Source: UBA8444 sp964003875
Lineage (GTDB): Bacteria > Bacteroidota > Bacteroidia > Flavobacteriales > UBA7312
DNA: 6,439 nucleotides
Reading direction: 5' to 3'
Assembly (NCBI GenBank): GCA_964003875.1
Contig: CAXFLH010000089.1
Location: forward strand, 1-6,439
Position 1 is the first letter of the stretch. Each line of letters begins with the position of its first letter. The position numbers and the translations under genes were made by a program. Shown piece by piece: positions 1-6,439 of the stretch. The notes under the pieces are model-generated. The model saw nothing but the letters and a program-made list of their open reading frames with translations. It was not told the origin of the DNA and made no database searches.

Positions 1-53
1 TTTTAATTGGTGGTCAAGCTGTTATATTTTCAAAGGGATGGTTCTATATTTAA
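1..53 (+). CDS. Possible C-terminal end of an upstream gene (partial)
   Basis: The frame beginning at base 3 is open from the window edge to a TAA at 51-53 and reads LIGGQAVIFSKGWFYI, a sensible-looking protein tail with ordinary codon use for this region. The next plus-strand gene has its candidate promoter just after this stop, which fits a gene ending here. Only about 16 residues are visible, so no family can be assigned. A second plus-strand frame is also open to position 88, so this could be chance. Confidence 0.3.
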   Translation, partial: LIGGQAVIFSKGWFYI

Positions 54-64
54 AGTGCTTTTAT

Positions 65-72
65 TATCTTTG
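65..72 (+). promoter_or_regulatory. Candidate Bacteroidota -7 promoter element for the lipoprotein gene
   Basis: TATCTTTG matches the TAnnTTTG -7 consensus known for the primary sigma factor of Bacteroidota. It ends 17 bases before the ATG at 90, which implies a very short 5' leader. No good TTG/TTTG -33 element is seen at the expected distance upstream, so the call rests on the -7 box alone. Confidence 0.5.
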
Positions 73-89
73 TCTCAAACACATTTAGG

Positions 90-479
90 ATGAAAAATAT
101 ATTCTACTTAACTCTTTCTTTAATTATTTTACATACTGTTGCTTGTGAAAAATCTGAGGATATTGGCACAAATATTATTAGCAATGATGCTATAGACTTA
201 CGTTCTGAACTTCAAGATGAAGGATACATTGAAACAATTGTTGACTCTATTAATAAACAAGAATGTTATTTTGAGGATTGGAAAAAAACAGTTATAACTC
301 CTGTATCAGGCTTAATAGAGTTTTATGATGTTGATAGCAATTGGGTTGCTACAATTGATTTTGGCTATGGAGAATGTGACCAATGGGCTACAAAAACTTG
401 GGATGTAACTGTTTTTCCAGAAAGTCCTGAAGGCGAAGAAAAATTTTCTGTTTTTTCATTCTATAAAAAAGAAAAGTAA
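90..479 (+). CDS. Small predicted lipoprotein of unknown function
   Basis: A 129-residue protein. Residues 1-18 form a signal peptide (Lys2, then a hydrophobic stretch) that ends in HTVAC, so Cys19 is the likely lipidated residue. Thr at position -3 of the lipobox is unusual, but Bacteroidota lipoboxes are loose. The residues after Cys19 are acidic and polar (EKSEDIG); an acidic stretch there is associated with surface export of lipoproteins in some Bacteroidota, which is only suggestive here. The mature part has two further cysteines (59 and 96) and a beta-rich segment at about 72-105 with a FYDVDSNWVATIDFG strand pattern followed by GECDQWATKTW. It resembles short beta-hairpin domains of small Bacteroidota lipoproteins, but I cannot assign a named family. 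The ATG lies shortly after a -7 element and is the natural start for the signal peptide. It is probably transcribed alone; the next gene is 168 bases away. Confidence 0.82.
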   Translation: MKNIFYLTLSLIILHTVACEKSEDIGTNIISNDAIDLRSELQDEGYIETIVDSINKQECYFEDWKKTVITPVSGLIEFYDVDSNWVATIDFGYGECDQWATKTWDVTVFPESPEGEEKFSVFSFYKKEK

Positions 480-548
480 AGAAGTCATATCCATTTTTTA
501 AAAAGTGAGTTTTACGAGATTATTTTTTTTAAAAATTCAACTCTATAT

Positions 549-584
549 TTTGTATTCTTACAACAAAAAATTACGTTATTTTTG
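549..584 (+). promoter_or_regulatory. Candidate Bacteroidota promoter for the VTT-family gene
   Basis: TATTTTTG at 577-584 matches the TAnnTTTG -7 consensus, and TTTG at 549-552 could serve as the -33 element. The 24-base spacer is slightly longer than usual for Flavobacterium-type promoters. Transcription would begin around 590, giving a leader of roughly 55-60 bases before the ATG at 648. The rest of the 480-647 spacer is AT-rich and shows no clear terminator or structured RNA. Confidence 0.45.
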
Positions 585-647
585 CTCCCATTGAAGTTGC
601 GTAGGATTTATTGCGATTTTGTTTCAATAGTTAGAGTGAAAATTTAG

Positions 648-1271
648 ATGATAAATAACACTTCAAATAGTAAATTAGGCAAACGTCTCAGCTTAATTAA
701 TCGTTATTTTAAAATAACGCAGTTTTATTCTTTTATTAAAAGTACTGCTTTTAAAGGAGCAATTCTTGCACTTATTTTTATTTTATTGTTATTATTTGTT
801 GATTCCTTTGTTGTTGATATAGGTTCTTTACTTACTAATCTAGTTGAGACATGTTCTCCATTTGTTATTTTTTCAGTGTTTTTAGTGTCTGAATCATTAT
901 TAGGTTTATTACCTCCAGAAATATTCATTGCTTGGGCATCTAAGTCTTCAAACTCTTTTTTAAATCTTTTTCTTCTTTCTGCTATTTCTTATATTGGAGG
1001 TATCATTTCTTATTTTATTGGAAATAGATTGTTTTTAATACCAGCTGTCAAAAATTATATCGAACATAAAATTGCAAAGCACATTGTGAATTTAAGAAAG
1101 TGGGGGGGGATCTTCGTTTTTCTTGGAGCGGTTTCGCCTCTTCCTCATTCAATAGTGAGTATGTCATGTGGTCTAATTAAGTATAATTTCAAACACTATT
1201 TATTGTGGTCCTTATTTAGATTTGTCCGATTCCTTGTTTATGCTTTAGTCATCTTTCAAGTTTTCGATTAA
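648..1271 (+). CDS. VTT-domain (DedA/YqaA-like) inner-membrane protein
   Basis: A 207-residue polytopic membrane protein of the DedA/VTT (SNARE-associated) family. Members act in the inner membrane and are linked to lipid-carrier recycling and membrane homeostasis; the substrate here is unknown. Hydrophobic segments lie at about 35-55, 70-88, 104-127, 153-173 and 184-204. Family signatures are SESLLGLLPPE (Glu82 and Glu91, matching the acidic residues before and after the Pro pair in DedA proteins), the GGIISYFIGNRLF segment at 117-129, and FLGAVSPLPHSIVSMSCG at 158-175, the re-entrant loop and small-residue helix, followed by FKHYLLWSLFRFVRF. The Arg that usually follows the loop proline in classical DedA members is His167 here, a YqaA-like variation. 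Length is normal for the short Bacteroidota VTT proteins. The soluble N-terminal 30 residues are basic. Codons 152-154 lie in a run of eight G (1102-1109). It probably has its own promoter and converges on the CotH gene. Confidence 0.9.
   Translation: MINNTSNSKLGKRLSLINRYFKITQFYSFIKSTAFKGAILALIFILLLLFVDSFVVDIGSLLTNLVETCSPFVIFSVFLVSESLLGLLPPEIFIAWASKSSNSFLNLFLLSAISYIGGIISYFIGNRLFLIPAVKNYIEHKIAKHIVNLRKWGGIFVFLGAVSPLPHSIVSMSCGLIKYNFKHYLLWSLFRFVRFLVYALVIFQVFD
1102..1109 (+). repeat. G8 homopolymer tract inside the VTT-family gene
   Basis: Eight consecutive G bases follow T1101 and encode Trp152-Gly153-Gly154 (TGG GGG GGG). The frame is intact through the tract and the conserved downstream loop is in frame. 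GGG codons look out of place next to the AT-rich codons around them. Such a run is prone to slipped-strand change and also to sequencing error. Confidence 0.9.
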
Positions 1272-1421
1272 ATTTCTATAAATTTTAAAGATATTAATTC
1301 TTAAGGGCATAGTAGAAGTCGTAAAGACTATCAGGTTTCTGTTAAAATTATTTTTTATTTCTCCTTGTTGATGCTTTTTATTCTTTTATTATAATCTCAA
1401 AAATTTCATAAGTAAAGAATA

Positions 1422-4118
1422 CTAGTTTATTACAATTTTGATTCTACTTTTATAGTTTTGAGAATTTATCTCTAAGATATAGACGCCGCTCGCAAGATTT
1501 CCTTTGCTTACGACTAGTTTTCTTTTATCAACATTTTTATACTCCCTTACTTTTCTTCCTTTTGTATCTATGATATAAATCAGTAATTCATTACTTTGGA
1601 GTTCAGATAAGTCTAATACGGCTTGATTTTTAAATGGGTTAGGATAAAGATTCACGCTAATTTCTTTAAATGTATCCTTAATATCAACATTAGATTGAAA
1701 ACTTATATCATTTGAAAGTATAGAACAGCTATTAGTTGTAATTTGTAATTGATATATTCCACTAGTTGGTTGAATTAGCATACTATCTGTAGAAAAAGGT
1801 ATGCCGTTTTGATACCATTGATACAAATACAGGTTATTTGATGATATCACATCGGAATAAATATTATTGTTGTTAGAATATATCGAAGCTGATATTATAT
1901 CCTCGCATTTTTCGAAATGAGCCTTAAATTCTTGATAGTCGTTTAAACTAACAAATAAATTATCTTCTTCAGAAATCATATTATCATCTAAGTCGGCCCA
2001 ATGGGTAAAGGTGTAGCCGCTGTCTGCAATAGCATTAAGACTTATTTCACAGCCGTTATAGTATACACCTTCCCAAGGAAAGTTTTGCAAGGATAAGGTG
2101 TTTAAATCAATTCGTCCTGAATTATTTGGAAAAATATCTATACTGATATCTACCATACCTTCTAGATTTAAAGTATTGTCTAACAAGTATCGTGCTGTAC
2201 TCACTCTATTTGAATAATAACTTAAGATGTTATTTATGCTATTTTCCCATGCTGGCATAGAGCTTATAGTACCGTTCATATTATTAGAGTTTTCCCACCT
2301 TTCGATATGTCTTGGCATAGCATTATACATATCGTTTTTTATAATATTGGCTTTTTCTTCTGCATTTTCAAGAGATAGCGTAGTGTTAATCAAATCGGCA
2401 TACCTATTGCTGAATTGGCACTTAAACTTTTGATTTTGTAATACCTGATTAAAAATTTGTGAGTGGTTATTGACATACGCTGGGTTCATAGCATACGCTA
2501 AGTAGTTGTCATAATAGCTTTGTCCAAAGTAACCTAATGCCCCATCTGTATCATACAGCACATAGCTCCATTTACCATTTTCTGTTTGGGGTCTCCATAG
2601 TTTGATATTATTAGCATTCCATGCAATTCCTAACCAATCCATATTTTGAATAAAGGTTTGAATGATGAAGTAATCCATATAGTTATCTACATTCCAAAAG
2701 GATGAAAAAAGCTCATAAAATCCATCGCTTTCAGGATCTTCATTCATAATTGAAAAAAAGGTGTTGTTTGCATTAAAATCAGTTCCTGCTAATACACTAA
2801 AAGAGTTTAACAAATCAATACTATCGGAGTTGAAACCATAATTGTCTTCGATGTAATGTTCGTCAATTTTTTCTCTTATTCCATATACTCCCCAGTATTC
2901 TCCATTTAAATAGGTTATACAAGGATGATAAGCCATATAATTAACATTTGTTTCAGCAGCAATTTTAGACATTATAGCATCTTGTATTTTATCTGTCCAC
3001 GTATGTTGTCCACCATTTCTTAAATTGAAATTGTTGTAGCTTTCAATGTGACTTTTAGCAGGTATAATTGGTTCTTCAAGTCTTCCTGTATATTTAGATT
3101 TAAAATCTATTCTGAAAGATTTTTGTGGTTCTGCTCTAGACCAACCTCCATGTATTTCTAAATCGATACTTTCTTCAGCTTTTTTAGTCTTATCCTCGTC
3201 AAAATATTCTATTCTAGAAAATCGAGACCAAGGCTGCCAAAAATTACTTCCGAAGTAGGGATAATCAGGACTAGGGTTAGCTCCAAAAACGTAAATACCA
3301 CTTTCTTCACTCCACAAGTTAATAGGGTCTGTATGAATTGAAAATACTGGTAGTTGATGGTTGTCTTCTTCAAAAATGAAAGTCCTGTCATTTAGTTTAG
3401 AGGGTAGTTTATTAGAGGCAAACGATCTGAATGAAAGGATAGTGTTTTCATATATGTTGAAAGGTTGTGTATATAGTATGTCATTTATCGTTGGTATTCT
3501 CCCGTCAGTAGTATAGAAAACAACTGTATTAGATTGAGGTTCTATTATAATTGTTTGTTCATTATCATACCAGCCTGATTCGATATTTAAATTTGCCTCG
3601 CTAGTTATTCCTAAAAAACAGATACTTGGAGCATTTGTAGAGTTTGGAGTTGTAATATCGAAATAGCACCATTGATTTGAGCCGTCAGGATATTTTCCCA
3701 TAGAAAGACCAAAATATAAATCGCTAGTGATAAATGTACTATCCACAATTTCACTACCATTATACAAGGCGATATATTCAGATGTTGAGAGTTTAAAATT
3801 AGTGTGGTAAAAATCGTTTTCGCCGTTATTAAATTGTGTATTCTTTCCAGAGGCAAAGAAAGTAATGCGTTGGTAGGGCATCAAGATAATATCGGGTAGC
3901 GGCCATTTTTCGAGTTCATTTAAATTATCAGTTAAATAAAAATTAGATAAATTCTCAGCTTGATTGCTATTGTTATATATCTCTATCCAGTCACATTCTA
4001 TATTGTTTTCATCGTATATACCTTTGTGGGCTGAAAACTCATTAATAACGACTTGGGAATAAGAATTACCATAAATTATTAGTGATAATAGAATTAAGAA
4101 TCTTTTCATTATAAACAT
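1422..4118 (-). CDS. Secreted CotH-family kinase-like protein with lamin-tail domain and type A T9SS sorting domain
   Basis: An 898-residue secreted protein. The signal peptide covers about 1-21 (MKRFLILLSLI from Met4, cleavage near SYSQ). Order of domains: lamin-tail domain at about 22-160 (INEFSA, CDWIEIYNNS); chitobiase/hexosaminidase C-terminal-like beta domain at 171-250 (VVFYTTDGRIPT); CotH domain at about 255-640; InlB-like beta repeat at 655-737 (GYTFTHW); Ig-like segment at 738-810; type A T9SS sorting domain at 820-898 (NLYPNPF, then GVYILEI). CotH signatures are EIHGGWSR with KSFRIDF at 321-339, FNLRNGG at 364-370, YLNGEYWGVYGIREKID at 403-419, QNMDW with Asp494, and LYDTDGALG with Asp523 and Asp525. 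The last two blocks correspond to the NxD and DxD regions that hold the essential aspartates in Bacillus CotH, a spore-coat protein kinase, so the active site looks complete. The substrate is unknown. Met1 (ATG 4118-4116) directly follows the upstream stop, but Met4 (ATG 4109-4107) gives a more typical signal peptide and may be the true start. It is likely cotranscribed with the barrel gene. Confidence 0.96.
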   Translation of the reverse strand: MFIMKRFLILLSLIIYGNSYSQVVINEFSAHKGIYDENNIECDWIEIYNNSNQAENLSNFYLTDNLNELEKWPLPDIILMPYQRITFFASGKNTQFNNGENDFYHTNFKLSTSEYIALYNGSEIVDSTFITSDLYFGLSMGKYPDGSNQWCYFDITTPNSTNAPSICFLGITSEANLNIESGWYDNEQTIIIEPQSNTVVFYTTDGRIPTINDILYTQPFNIYENTILSFRSFASNKLPSKLNDRTFIFEEDNHQLPVFSIHTDPINLWSEESGIYVFGANPSPDYPYFGSNFWQPWSRFSRIEYFDEDKTKKAEESIDLEIHGGWSRAEPQKSFRIDFKSKYTGRLEEPIIPAKSHIESYNNFNLRNGGQHTWTDKIQDAIMSKIAAETNVNYMAYHPCITYLNGEYWGVYGIREKIDEHYIEDNYGFNSDSIDLLNSFSVLAGTDFNANNTFFSIMNEDPESDGFYELFSSFWNVDNYMDYFIIQTFIQNMDWLGIAWNANNIKLWRPQTENGKWSYVLYDTDGALGYFGQSYYDNYLAYAMNPAYVNNHSQIFNQVLQNQKFKCQFSNRYADLINTTLSLENAEEKANIIKNDMYNAMPRHIERWENSNNMNGTISSMPAWENSINNILSYYSNRVSTARYLLDNTLNLEGMVDISIDIFPNNSGRIDLNTLSLQNFPWEGVYYNGCEISLNAIADSGYTFTHWADLDDNMISEEDNLFVSLNDYQEFKAHFEKCEDIISASIYSNNNNIYSDVISSNNLYLYQWYQNGIPFSTDSMLIQPTSGIYQLQITTNSCSILSNDISFQSNVDIKDTFKEISVNLYPNPFKNQAVLDLSELQSNELLIYIIDTKGRKVREYKNVDKRKLVVSKGNLASGVYILEINSQNYKSRIKIVIN

Positions 4119-5012
4119 TTAAAAACGTTGACTTGCACCGAACATAGGTATGATAGCACCACCTAGAAGAGATGACATTAATAGTTGGACATCAAATGTT
4201 TTTGCTCCAGCACCATTTTTAGCACTTACTCGATTAATTTTTCTATAATACCTTACACCAGGACCACCCCAAGCGATAGGTTCATCATTTCCAATATTCA
4301 CTAACCAAGCTTCAAAGACTAAGGAGAATCTTCTTGAAGTTCTAGTAATTCCACCGATATTTAAAGCTAATCTATCAATAGCATCCATATCGCCACTTGA
4401 CATTTCATGAAGGTTATATCCAAAGCCTATTGATAAATTATTTTCTTTATTTCCAGTAGTTAAAACAGTATAAGGTAAGTTTATTAGAGAACTTTGATCA
4501 TCACCAATAAAGTTAAATAAATCACCAACCCAAAAATATCCAAATGCAGTATTTAAATTCTTTTGTATTTCATGAACGTACTTAACATTTAATGTGGTTG
4601 GGAAACCAGCAAAAGAAGTTCCAAATCCGATAGAAAAATCCTCTGATATTCCGTACTGCATTTGCCATAAGAAAAAGTAGGAGTGTCCAAAGTATCCTTC
4701 TCCTTTTTCAAGACCAAAGGCTGATGGAGAGAAAAAATATCTAGTTTCGTGTAAGTTAGGAAACCAATATTCTCCGTTAACAATGTTATTTTCATTGGCT
4801 TCGTGTACCTGAGCTACCATAACTTTTGGTAAATACACTAGATCATTCAACAAGTCTTTAATCCAAATATTACCTTCTTTACTGTAAAGATAGGTTCCGA
4901 TTATTGTAGTTCCATCTCTGAATTCAAAAATATATTTTTTATCTTTCAAAAGGTCTTGTGCAAAAACAGAGGAACAAATTAGAAATGCAAGGATTAAAGA
5001 TAAAAACTTCAT
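4119..5012 (-). CDS. Predicted outer-membrane beta-barrel protein of unknown function
   Basis: A 297-residue protein. Residues 1-18 are a clear signal peptide (MKFLSLILAF, cleavage after SVFA before Gln19). Residues about 26-70 form a compact beta segment (FEFRDGTTIIGTYLY, NIWIKDLLNDLVYLP) that looks like a small SH3/Sm-like barrel before the main domain. From about 105 to the end, alternating aromatic and glycine-rich strands (SIGFGTSFAGFP, TAFGYFWVGDLFNF, NLSIGFGYNL, FSLVFEAWLVNIG, GPGVRYYRK) and a C-terminal Phe297 fit an outer-membrane beta-barrel of about ten or twelve strands. It lacks the N-terminal pattern of the PorP/SprF family that often follows type B T9SS proteins, so I do not assign it there. 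It could be a porin-like or anchoring protein; no ligand can be inferred. Its TAA abuts the ATG of the CotH gene, which suggests coupled expression. It begins 58 bases after the end of the large surface-protein gene. No convincing promoter was seen in that gap. Confidence 0.92.
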   Translation of the reverse strand: MKFLSLILAFLICSSVFAQDLLKDKKYIFEFRDGTTIIGTYLYSKEGNIWIKDLLNDLVYLPKVMVAQVHEANENNIVNGEYWFPNLHETRYFFSPSAFGLEKGEGYFGHSYFFLWQMQYGISEDFSIGFGTSFAGFPTTLNVKYVHEIQKNLNTAFGYFWVGDLFNFIGDDQSSLINLPYTVLTTGNKENNLSIGFGYNLHEMSSGDMDAIDRLALNIGGITRTSRRFSLVFEAWLVNIGNDEPIAWGGPGVRYYRKINRVSAKNGAGAKTFDVQLLMSSLLGGAIIPMFGASQRF

Positions 5013-5070
5013 AAGTTTAGCTCGTGGTAATTTTTGTTAAAGTTATGAATATATATCAATAAATTTGTAC

Positions 5071-6439
5071 TTATCTGAGTAAACTTACTTCTCCTTTAAA
5101 TAAGTGTGACTTTCCTTTCATATCTACGACATCAATACGATAGGCATAAACTCCGTTTATAGCGTTTTTTCCGTCCCATTCTATCTCAATATCATTAGAA
5201 TTAAAAACTAGCTCTCCCCAACGATTTACTATGCTAATGGTAAATGTTGCTATGCCATACCCTTCACATCCAAAAGTATCGTTGATTCTATCACTATCTG
5301 GCGTAAAAGCATCGGGAATGTAAAGCTCAAAATTGGGATGTACAATAACTTGTTTAGTAACACTATCTGTACAGCCAAATTCATTGGCTACAAATAACTT
5401 AATATCGTAATTACCAGCATTTTCATAATCGTGTTCAATATCGCTATCATAATATAGCTCAGTACTATCTCCAAATGACCATTCGTAATAATTAGCGAAT
5501 AGCGATTGGTCATTGACATAAATAGTAGGCTCATTGATAGACGTTTCTCTAGGATATAGGGTGAATTCAGCCTTTGGTCTATTTCTAAGTATAAGATTGA
5601 ATTCTTCGGAATTTTCACCATTACAGAAGGCATCCTTCAGATTGGATATTCTATAATAGCCCAAATCCGAAATTGATAGACTTTGTTGTCCTTCGGTCAT
5701 ATCCGAATAACTTAAAATAGTCTCGTTATTTAACTCAACGTCATAACTTAAAGGACTAACTCCTGTTGTAATTATATTTAAATGAATGCTACTATCAGCA
5801 AAGCATAAAAAGTCATTTGAAAAAATATTGACTTCAGGTTTTTTATTTAAGATTAGTAAAGATGTGTCTGAAGAATAACAATCTTCCAATTGAGCTCTTA
5901 GGTATAAGGTGATTTCTTGATTATTTAAATCCTCATCACTAAACTCATACTCTGTAAATGGAAGATTTTGATTTTGAAATGTTCCATCTCCACTTGTTGT
6001 CCAAAGATAGGAGCTAGCGTTAGTAGAACTTCCCTCAACAATTACATTTTCATCTTCACAAGCATAGGTTGTATCCTCTAAAATATTAATATTGGGTTGT
6101 TCCAAAAAATTAATATTTACTGATGAATTAGATTCACAGCCAAAGGCATTGGTTTCTGTCCAAGTAAAGCTGTTCACTCCATAAAAATCATTAATTACAT
6201 CAGTTATTGGAGAATCTAATGAAGAAAGGCTAGCATTGTTTGATGACCAGAATCCAAGGTTCCCATAGTCATTAGCTTGTAATTGGTATTCTAGTCCACA
6301 TACATTTGTGCTTGCTCCTGCATATGGAGTAGGGTTAGCATGAATGATTACTTCTATTGTGTCTTGATTAAAACAATTATTAATGTTACTGGCCGTTACT
6401 ATAAATTCATATTGTCCTTCTTCTAATATGAAAGGAATA
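5071..6439 (-). CDS. Large surface protein with Ig/PKD-like repeats and type B T9SS sorting domain (5' end outside window)
   Basis: The C-terminal 455 residues are visible; the frame stays open to the window edge, so the start lies outside. A GTG at 6177 is internal and is not a credible start. The visible part is a string of beta-sandwich repeats of the kind found in gliding-motility and adhesin proteins: one with ANPTPYAGASTNVCG (about 33-47), one ending in FTWTETNAFGCESNSS, one with TSGDGTFQNQ (about 148-157), one around CFADSSIHLNI, then a PKD domain at about 287-368 (YEWSFGDS, then YENAGNYDIKLFVANEFGC). The last 87 residues are the gliding-motility-associated (CHU_C, type B) T9SS domain: ELYIPDAFTPDSDRINDTF, NRWGELVF, WDGKNAINGVYAY and the terminal FKGEVSLLR. 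The protein would cross the outer membrane by T9SS and sit on the surface or be released. The usual NGDGIND turn is DSDRIND here. It is a likely adhesin or matrix protein; its ligand is unknown. It may head an operon with the barrel and CotH genes. Confidence 0.95.
   Translation of the reverse strand, partial: IPFILEEGQYEFIVTASNINNCFNQDTIEVIIHANPTPYAGASTNVCGLEYQLQANDYGNLGFWSSNNASLSSLDSPITDVINDFYGVNSFTWTETNAFGCESNSSVNINFLEQPNINILEDTTYACEDENVIVEGSSTNASSYLWTTSGDGTFQNQNLPFTEYEFSDEDLNNQEITLYLRAQLEDCYSSDTSLLILNKKPEVNIFSNDFLCFADSSIHLNIITTGVSPLSYDVELNNETILSYSDMTEGQQSLSISDLGYYRISNLKDAFCNGENSEEFNLILRNRPKAEFTLYPRETSINEPTIYVNDQSLFANYYEWSFGDSTELYYDSDIEHDYENAGNYDIKLFVANEFGCTDSVTKQVIVHPNFELYIPDAFTPDSDRINDTFGCEGYGIATFTISIVNRWGELVFNSNDIEIEWDGKNAINGVYAYRIDVVDMKGKSHLFKGEVSLLR

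Noticed and set aside
725..928. 67-residue minus-strand reading frame opposite the VTT gene
   Set aside because: It lies wholly within a well-supported membrane-protein gene on the other strand and is low-complexity, Asn/Lys/Ser/Thr-rich, as expected for a shadow of hydrophobic codons.
1309..1331. Inverted repeat ATAGT/ACTAT in the convergent spacer as a terminator
   Set aside because: The stem is only 5 bp with a 13-base loop, and no T tract follows directly on either strand, so it is not a credible intrinsic terminator.
1379..1421. Inverted repeat TATTCTTT/AAAGAATA just after the CotH stop codon
   Set aside because: The 8-bp stem holds a single G-C pair, has a 27-base loop and is not followed by a T run in the direction of transcription. 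It is likely chance in AT-rich DNA, though its place next to the stop was noted.
2227..2433. 68-residue plus-strand reading frame inside the CotH gene
   Set aside because: It is antisense to a strongly supported coding region and has no family features; its hydrophobic character follows from the codons of the opposite strand.
3209..3856. Two short minus-strand frames (3209-3391 and 3611-3856) overlapping the CotH gene
   Set aside because: They are in a different frame within the same gene, whose own frame carries clear lamin-tail, chitobiase-C-like and CotH motifs. No frameshift is needed to read the main gene.
4589..4795. 68-residue minus-strand frame within the barrel gene
   Set aside because: It is an out-of-frame shadow of the barrel gene, without its own start signal or recognisable domain.
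5013..5070. Promoter for the barrel gene in the 58-base gap
   Set aside because: The best match on the minus strand, TAACTTTA, misses the final G of the TAnnTTTG element and has no TTG at a suitable distance, so readthrough from the upstream gene is as likely.
5388..5633. 81-residue minus-strand frame within the type B surface-protein gene
   Set aside because: It is an out-of-frame shadow; the PKD domain is encoded in the main frame over the same bases.
6175..6177. GTG as the start of the type B surface-protein gene
   Set aside because: The same frame is open upstream to the window edge and continues with matching Ig-like repeat sequence (ANPTPYAGAS), so the GTG is an internal valine codon.

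Overview
The window suggests a chromosome segment of a member of the Bacteroidota, most likely a flavobacterium-like gliding or T9SS-using lineage. The base composition is AT-rich. Two large secreted proteins end in the two kinds of type IX secretion (T9SS) C-terminal sorting domain, one type A and one type B (gliding-motility-associated). Start codons lack Shine-Dalgarno sequences, and two TAnnTTTG promoter elements of the Bacteroidota kind lie in front of the plus-strand genes. The species cannot be named from this sequence.

Left part, plus strand (1-1271): a possible last 17 codons of an upstream gene, then a small predicted lipoprotein of unknown function (90-479), then a polytopic inner-membrane protein of the DedA/VTT (SNARE-associated, YqaA-like) family (648-1271). 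The VTT gene carries a G8 homopolymer inside its coding sequence. Each of the two genes has its own candidate -7 element, so they are probably separate transcription units.

Right part, minus strand (1422-6439), convergent with the left part: reading in transcription order, a large surface protein with Ig/PKD-like repeats and a type B T9SS sorting domain (5' end outside the window), a 58-bp gap, a 297-residue predicted outer-membrane beta-barrel protein, and, directly abutting it, an 898-residue secreted CotH-family kinase-like protein. The last protein has an N-terminal lamin-tail domain, a chitobiase-C-like domain, the CotH domain, an InlB-like repeat, an Ig-like segment and a type A T9SS sorting domain. 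The three could form one operon for cell-surface or extracellular proteins. The tightest link is between the barrel gene and the CotH gene, whose stop and start codons touch.

No tRNA, rRNA, CRISPR array, insertion sequence or convincing intrinsic terminator was seen. The most interesting content is the barrel/CotH pair, a possible surface phosphotransferase module, and the G8 tract in the VTT gene. Neither amounts to a demonstrated new system from sequence alone.
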